Made by a program: the position numbers and the translations under genes. The notes below the pieces were generated by a model. The model did not search any database. It saw nothing but the letters and a program-made list of their open reading frames with translations, and was not told where the DNA came from. This document shows, one piece after another, positions 33,990 to 37,967 of a DNA stretch of 37,967 nucleotides (position 1 is the stretch's first letter; every line of letters begins with the position of its first letter). Origin of the DNA: Flavobacterium azizsancarii (lineage in GTDB: Bacteria > Bacteroidota > Bacteroidia > Flavobacteriales > Flavobacteriaceae); the NCBI RefSeq assembly GCF_027980145.1, contig NZ_JAMZNK010000050.1, positions 1 through 37,967 on the forward strand, read 5' to 3'.

Positions 33990-35180
33990 GTGAATCCAGA
34001 TTTTATAAAATACCAGGCACAGACTTCTCCTTACCCACTGGGAATGGAGGTTTCACATGCTATTGGCTCCTATATTTACGACACAAACGATAAAAAATAT
34101 TTAGATTTTGTTGCTGGTGTTTCTGCTTGTACACTCGGACATCAACACCCAAGAGTCAATCAGGCCATTAAAGATCAGTTAGACAAGTATTCGCATGTTA
34201 TGGTTTACGGCGAATATTCGCAAAGTCCGGCAGTTCAATATTGCAAATTACTGGCTTCGCTCCTGCCGGAATCTCTAAACAAAACCTATTTGGTCAATTC
34301 AGGAACAGAAGCAATCGAAGGCGCACTAAAATTAGCAAAAAGAACAACAGGACGCAGTCAGCTTATTTCTTGCCATAATGCCTATCACGGCAACACAATG
34401 GGTTCAATGAGCGTTATGGGATTCGAAGAACGCAAACAAGCTTTTCGTCCTTTACTTCCTGATGTTGATTTTATCACCTTTAATAACGAAGAAGATCTTC
34501 AAAAAATAACCACCAGAACAGCTGCAATACTTTTAGAAACTATTCAGGGTGGTGCAGGATTCATTCAGCCGGAAAATAACTACCTGCAAAAAGTCCGCAA
34601 ACGCTGCGATGAAGTTGGCGCTATGATGATCGTCGACGAAATTCAACCAGGATTTGGACGTACAGGTAAACTATTTGGTTTTCAAAACTATGACGTCGTT
34701 CCGGATATTGTTGTAATGGGAAAAGGAATGGGTGGCGGAATGCCTGTTGGAGCTTTTACCGCAGCAGCAGAAAAAATGGATCTTCTGACCGAAAATCCTA
34801 AACTGGGGCACATTACTACTTTTGGAGGTCATCCTGTCATTGCGTCAGCTTGTTTGGCTACTTTGCAGGAATTAACTGAAACAAATTTAATGCAGGATGC
34901 CTTAGATAAAGAAAAACTCTTCAGATCGCTTTTGGTACATCCTTTGATAAAGGAAGTTAGAGGAAAAGGATTAATGCTTGCCGCAATGACCGAAACTGCC
35001 GAAATAACAAACGAAGTTATTTTAAACTGTCAGGACAAAGGGCTCATTTTATTCTGGTTGCTGTTTGAAGGATGCGCCATACGAATAACACCACCATTAA
35101 CCATTTCTGAAGAAGAAATAAAAGAAGGTTGTGCCATAATTTTAAATGTTATGGATGAAATCATGAAAAAAGAACAATAA
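33990..35180 (+). CDS. Class III aminotransferase (acetylornithine-type)
   Basis: This 396-residue PLP enzyme transfers an amino group between an omega-amino or similar donor and 2-oxoglutarate. Motifs are NSGTEAIEGALKLA (103-116), YHGNTMGSMS (132-141), VDEIQPGFGRTG (215-226, with Asp216 contacting the pyridine nitrogen), and MGKGMGGGMPVGA with the Schiff-base Lys245. Gene context does not name the donor. Acetylornithine/ornithine or 4-aminobutyrate aminotransferase is possible. It starts with GTG (33990), which precedes the conserved N terminus NPDFIKYQAQTSPYP. No partner genes for arginine synthesis are adjacent. Confidence 0.92.
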   Translation: MNPDFIKYQAQTSPYPLGMEVSHAIGSYIYDTNDKKYLDFVAGVSACTLGHQHPRVNQAIKDQLDKYSHVMVYGEYSQSPAVQYCKLLASLLPESLNKTYLVNSGTEAIEGALKLAKRTTGRSQLISCHNAYHGNTMGSMSVMGFEERKQAFRPLLPDVDFITFNNEEDLQKITTRTAAILLETIQGGAGFIQPENNYLQKVRKRCDEVGAMMIVDEIQPGFGRTGKLFGFQNYDVVPDIVVMGKGMGGGMPVGAFTAAAEKMDLLTENPKLGHITTFGGHPVIASACLATLQELTETNLMQDALDKEKLFRSLLVHPLIKEVRGKGLMLAAMTETAEITNEVILNCQDKGLILFWLLFEGCAIRITPPLTISEEEIKEGCAIILNVMDEIMKKEQ

Positions 35181-35186
35181 AAATAA

Positions 35187-35276
35187 TCAGGAGCTATTTC
35201 CTGCTGTTCGCTAAATCTTTTATTTTTTAAAGAAAAAAAACAAAAGGATATCGCTACCATCAGGGCTAGGACTCCG
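35187..35276. repeat. Interspersed foldback repeat
   Basis: A GC-richer stretch (AGGAGCTATTTCCTGCTG, TTCGCTAAATC, then AAAAGGATATCGCTACCATC, GGGCTAGG) follows the aminotransferase. The two halves are an imperfect inverted repeat around an A-rich middle. It is recognisable as a dispersed element of Flavobacterium genomes. Confidence 0.55.
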
Positions 35277-35365
35277 GGTTAAAAATATTTTTAGAATAAT
35301 AATAAAATTTAATCTTTTACAAATCAAAAGATTACAACTTAAAACAGAATAGAAATTCTGTCCAT

Positions 35366-35415
35366 ATTGTTAATTAAATTGTTCACAACAATTAATTCCC
35401 CTTCCTCACAACAAT
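35366..35415. promoter_or_regulatory. ATTGTT/AACAAT half-site cluster upstream of TPR gene
   Basis: Four half-sites sit in 50 bp: ATTGTT at 35366 and 35378, AACAAT at 35387 and 35410. The inner pair is a perfect palindrome with a CAC centre and AATT extensions. The second pair repeats CACAACAAT at 35384 and 35407, 23 bp apart. TAAATTTA at 35428-35435 could be the -7 box. The cluster lies 49 bp before the ATG. Confidence 0.4.
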
Positions 35416-35463
35416 AATATGGTTGCCTAAATTTATAACAGGCTAATTTCAAATAAAGACAGT

Positions 35464-36861
35464 ATGCAATTAAGCAACGAAGAAGAAGATTATAACCTAT
35501 CCCTATCCAAATTTGAGTCTATGTTAAAAACTAACAAAGTACTCTTTTTTGACTCTGAAGAATTCGAAGAAATTATTCTTCATTATTTAGACATAGGTAA
35601 GGCTAATTTAGCAAAGAAGGCCTTGAAACTTGCATTAGACCAACACCCAAAATCTACGGGCTTAAAATTAGTACAAGTAGAAATGTTGGTTTACGACGAC
35701 AAACTAGAGATCGCCGAGAAACTCCTGAATGAGTTATATGCAATCGAACCTAACAACGAGGAAATTTACATCCAAAAAGCTAATATCTGTTCTAAGAGAG
35801 ACCAACACGAAAAAGCAGTAGAATTGCTTAAAATTGCTTTGCAATATACAGACGATTACGCTGACGTGTACAACTTGATTGGAATGGAATATCTTTTTAT
35901 GGATAATCTCGAGATGGCAAAAGAAAGTTTTATCAAATGTCTTGAAGAAGACTTAGAAGATCAGTCTGCCTTATATAACGTGGTGTATTGTTTTGAATTT
36001 TTAGATCAAAATCAGGAAGCCATTGTATATCTAAACGAATACATCAATAAAAATCCCTATAGTGAAATCGCATGGCATCAGCTTGGACGTTTGCACTATG
36101 GCGTAAAAGAATACGAAAATGCGATTCGTGCTTTTGATTATGCAACCCTGATCGACGATGAGTTTTTAGGTGCTTTCATGGAAAAAGCAAAAGCTTACGA
36201 ACGTCTCAAAAAATACAACGAAGCAATAGAAAGCTATAACCGTACTATCGAGTTAGACGACGCAACTTCTTATGCATTATTGCGCATTGGAAAATGCTAC
36301 GAAAAACTGGGAAATACGGCAAAAGCACTTCAATATTACAATCAAACAGTACACGAAGATCCGCTTTTGGACAAAGGATGGATTGCCATTACTGATTTTT
36401 ATGTTCGTCAGAAAAACTTTCAAAAAGCATTGTTCTTTGTCAATAAGGCATTAGCAATTGACAATCAGAATCGTTTGTACTGGAAACGTTATGCAACCAT
36501 TAACAAACAAATGAACTTTTTTGAAGAGGCTGAGTTTGGCTATAGAAAAGCAGTAGAATTTGGAGATTATGCGTTAGAAACCTGGTTGTTTTGGGTAGAT
36601 ATTCTTCAGTTTTTAGGTGAATTCGAAAGTGCTATTCAAACATTATTACAAGCTTCAGAATATTTTCCGGAAGAAAATGAAATCGAATATCGCTTGGCAG
36701 GATTGTATTTTATGATTCAGGACAATACCAAAGCCAAATTTCATTTGAGCAATGGTTTGCGTTTAAACTTTGAAAATTATATCTTAATCGAAGATTTATT
36801 TCCCGTAGTCTGGTCAAAAAAAATGGTTAAAAATTACATTGAAAAACATAGAAAACAATAA
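35464..36861 (+). CDS. Tetratricopeptide repeat protein
   Basis: This 465-residue soluble protein is built of about ten TPR units. Examples are ALQYTDDYADVYNLIGMEYLF (about 130-150), AWHQLGRLHYGVKEYENAIRAFDYATLID, AKAYERLKKYNEAIESYNRTIELD and LRIGKCYEKLGNTAKALQYYNQTVHED. No signal peptide or catalytic domain is attached, so it acts as a scaffold. Its last base overlaps the aroE start (AATGATTG; stop TAA 36859-36861, ATG 36861). The pairing with aroE resembles other Flavobacteria in my memory, and no partner is known. Confidence 0.93.
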   Translation: MQLSNEEEDYNLSLSKFESMLKTNKVLFFDSEEFEEIILHYLDIGKANLAKKALKLALDQHPKSTGLKLVQVEMLVYDDKLEIAEKLLNELYAIEPNNEEIYIQKANICSKRDQHEKAVELLKIALQYTDDYADVYNLIGMEYLFMDNLEMAKESFIKCLEEDLEDQSALYNVVYCFEFLDQNQEAIVYLNEYINKNPYSEIAWHQLGRLHYGVKEYENAIRAFDYATLIDDEFLGAFMEKAKAYERLKKYNEAIESYNRTIELDDATSYALLRIGKCYEKLGNTAKALQYYNQTVHEDPLLDKGWIAITDFYVRQKNFQKALFFVNKALAIDNQNRLYWKRYATINKQMNFFEEAEFGYRKAVEFGDYALETWLFWVDILQFLGEFESAIQTLLQASEYFPEENEIEYRLAGLYFMIQDNTKAKFHLSNGLRLNFENYILIEDLFPVVWSKKMVKNYIEKHRKQ

Positions 36862-37610
36862 TGATTGATACTTTAAGAAGACGTTTTGGCTTGTTAGGCC
36901 GTAATATTAGTTACTCATTTTCAAAAGGATATTTTACAGAAAAATTTAGCGATGAAGTTTTTGCCGGCAACAGCTACGAAAACTTTGACATTTCTGAAAT
37001 TAATTATTTTACTGAATTAGTAAAAAACAATCCGGATTTAAAAGGTTTAAATGTTACGATTCCGTATAAAGAACAAGTTATACCATTCTTAGATAAACTT
37101 TCAAAAAAAGCAGCCTTAATTGGCGCCGTAAATACCATTAAATTTACGAAAAACGGAAAATTAAAAGGTTACAATACTGATTACTATGGTTTCAAAAAAT
37201 CATTAGAACCTTTATTAGAGCCTCATCATAAAAAAGCACTTATCCTTGGTACTGGCGGTGCATCAAAAGGTGTAGCTTTTGCTCTTGATGAACTTGGTAT
37301 ACCTTATACTTTTGTTTCAAGAGAAGCGAAAGAAAACATTATTGATTATAACCTGATCAACGCAACTACTTTTGATAACTTTAAAATTATTATCAATTGT
37401 ACGCCCGTTGGCACAAGCCCTAATACAGAAGCTTGTCCTGATCTTCCCTATGAGTTTTTTACTGACAAACACATTGCTTACGATCTCATTTATAATCCGG
37501 CAGAAACTCAGTTTTTAAAAAATGCAAAAGAAAAAGGTGCCGTTATAAAAAACGGTTACGATATGCTTATTTTTCAAGCAGAAAAAGCCTGGAAAATCTG
37601 GAATAAATAA
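36861..37610 (+). CDS. aroE: Shikimate dehydrogenase
   Basis: AroE reduces 3-dehydroshikimate to shikimate with NADPH in aromatic amino acid synthesis. The 249-residue length is typical of the short form. Substrate residues are SYSFS (Ser19, Ser21), NVTIPYK with catalytic Lys70, GAVNT with Asn91, and NTDYYG with Asp107. The dinucleotide-binding motif is ILGTGGASKG (128-137). The stretch NCTPVGTSPN and the GYDMLIFQAEKAW end are also typical. It overlaps the TPR gene by one base, and a terminator follows. Confidence 0.96.
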   Translation: MIDTLRRRFGLLGRNISYSFSKGYFTEKFSDEVFAGNSYENFDISEINYFTELVKNNPDLKGLNVTIPYKEQVIPFLDKLSKKAALIGAVNTIKFTKNGKLKGYNTDYYGFKKSLEPLLEPHHKKALILGTGGASKGVAFALDELGIPYTFVSREAKENIIDYNLINATTFDNFKIIINCTPVGTSPNTEACPDLPYEFFTDKHIAYDLIYNPAETQFLKNAKEKGAVIKNGYDMLIFQAEKAWKIWNK

Positions 37611-37628
37611 AAAAAAACAAACATGTTC

Positions 37629-37662
37629 AAAACAGTCGTAATTTACTAATTACGGCTGTTTT
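37629..37662 (+). terminator. Terminator after aroE
   Basis: AAAACAGTCGTAAT and ATTACGGCTGTTTT form a 14-position stem with one G-T pair and a 6-nt loop, and it ends in T-rich sequence. It lies 18 bp after the aroE stop codon. Confidence 0.85.
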
Positions 37663-37723
37663 GCGTTTTAAGCATTACCTGCACAATTTCAAGAAAGCCC
37701 AGAAATAGGATCCTATCAAACAA

Positions 37724-37780
37724 ATGTATAAACCCAAAATTTTATTCCTCTTTCTTCTTAACACAATCCTTACTGGATAT
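37724..37780 (+). pseudogene. Possible truncated secreted protein, signal-peptide part only
   Basis: The first 19 codons (MYKPKILFLFLLNTILTGYS) look like a real signal peptide: Lys-containing start, a hydrophobic core, then small residues. From about 37779 onward the reading frame runs into tandem 22-bp repeats that encode monotonous PLQST units and a basic tail. This is not protein-like. The simplest reading is that the 5' end of a secreted-protein gene is joined to a mobile-element end. It could also be chance. Confidence 0.35.
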
Positions 37781-37950
37781 TCCGCTGCAAAGGTCGCCAC
37801 GATTCCGCTACAAAGTACACCACCCATTCCGCTTCAAAGTACGCCACGATTCCGCTGCAAAGGTCGCCACTTATTCCGACGCAAAGTACGCCACTTTACT
37901 TCTGATTTAAGAGTTGTAAAGGACTGACATTCCGACACAAAGCACACCAC
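37779..37950. mobile_element. Tandem 22-bp repeats, likely terminal repeats of an IS21-family element
   Basis: Six copies start at 37779, 37802, 37826, 37849, 37873 and 37929. The core is ATTCCGnnnCAAAGnnCnCCAC, with spacers of 1, 2, 1, 2 and 34 bp. IS21-family ends carry several copies of TTCCGnnnnAAAnTnnnCCAC-type sites for the IstA transposase, and these copies fit that pattern. If so, the element lies to the right and its terminus would be just before 37779 (possibly the TG at 37774). The IstA/IstB genes are beyond the window, so only one end is seen. Confidence 0.5.
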
Positions 37951-37967
37951 CTTTCTCAAGTCCATTA

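Noticed and set aside
37724..37927. A complete 67-residue protein gene at the right edge
   Set aside because: Only the first 19 codons look protein-like. The rest is translated from tandem DNA repeats and yields PLQST units.
37779..37950. CRISPR array
   Set aside because: The repeats are separated by only 1-2 bp except for one 34-bp gap, so there are no spacers, and no cas genes are present.

Overview
The window looks like chromosomal DNA from a Flavobacterium-type member of the Bacteroidota. The evidence is the strong A+T bias, start regions without clear Shine-Dalgarno sequences, promoter-like TAnnTTTG boxes, a SusC/SusD pair with a hybrid two-component regulator, lipoproteins, and dispersed AT-rich or palindromic intergenic repeats. 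No rRNA, tRNA or CRISPR array was seen. Genus and family names were recognised by eye, without database searches.

Layout. Positions 1-2550 hold small accessory genes: a DUF4287 protein, a GNAT acetyltransferase, a DUF6882-like protein, and a convergent SAM methyltransferase. Positions 2800-11360 are conserved housekeeping: a Nudix hydrolase divergent from pyrE, an SRPBCC protein, birA divergent from rsfS-ftsH, then a tightly packed LUD protein / cdsA / phosphatidylserine decarboxylase / acyl-CoA-binding protein run followed by a lipoprotein Fe/Mn superoxide dismutase.

Positions 11675-31793 are a polysaccharide utilisation locus (PUL). It contains a one-protein hybrid two-component sensor/regulator, SusC, SusD, two lipoproteins of unknown role (one with a HELVH zinc-protease motif), a GH130 mannoside phosphorylase/hydrolase, an MFS sugar transporter, a secreted 572-residue protein that I cannot assign to a family, a secreted GH13 oligo-1,6-glucosidase-like enzyme, and a stand-alone cupin resembling the C-terminal domain of type II phosphomannose isomerases. 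A bidirectional terminator separates these from a convergent GH13 alpha-amylase-family lipoprotein. A consistent inference is that a glycan with both alpha-glucosyl and mannosyl parts is trimmed outside the cytoplasm by the GH13 enzymes and the 572-residue protein. The products would enter through SusCD and the MFS carrier. GH130 would then release mannose or mannose 1-phosphate in the cytoplasm, and the cupin would feed mannose into central metabolism.

Positions 32078-37610 return to core genes: an OstA-like outer-membrane biogenesis protein, a class III aminotransferase, a TPR protein and aroE. At 37779-37950 there are six copies of a 22-bp repeat that resemble the multiple terminal repeats of IS21-family insertion sequences. 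They begin just inside a short ORF with a signal peptide, so the right edge may be the end of an element that has cut a secreted-protein gene.

The most interesting items are the unassigned 572-residue PUL protein, the GH130/PMI-cupin/GH13 combination, candidate operators upstream of susC (including AGTGTACAC repeats exactly 21 bp apart), and the IS21-like repeat array.
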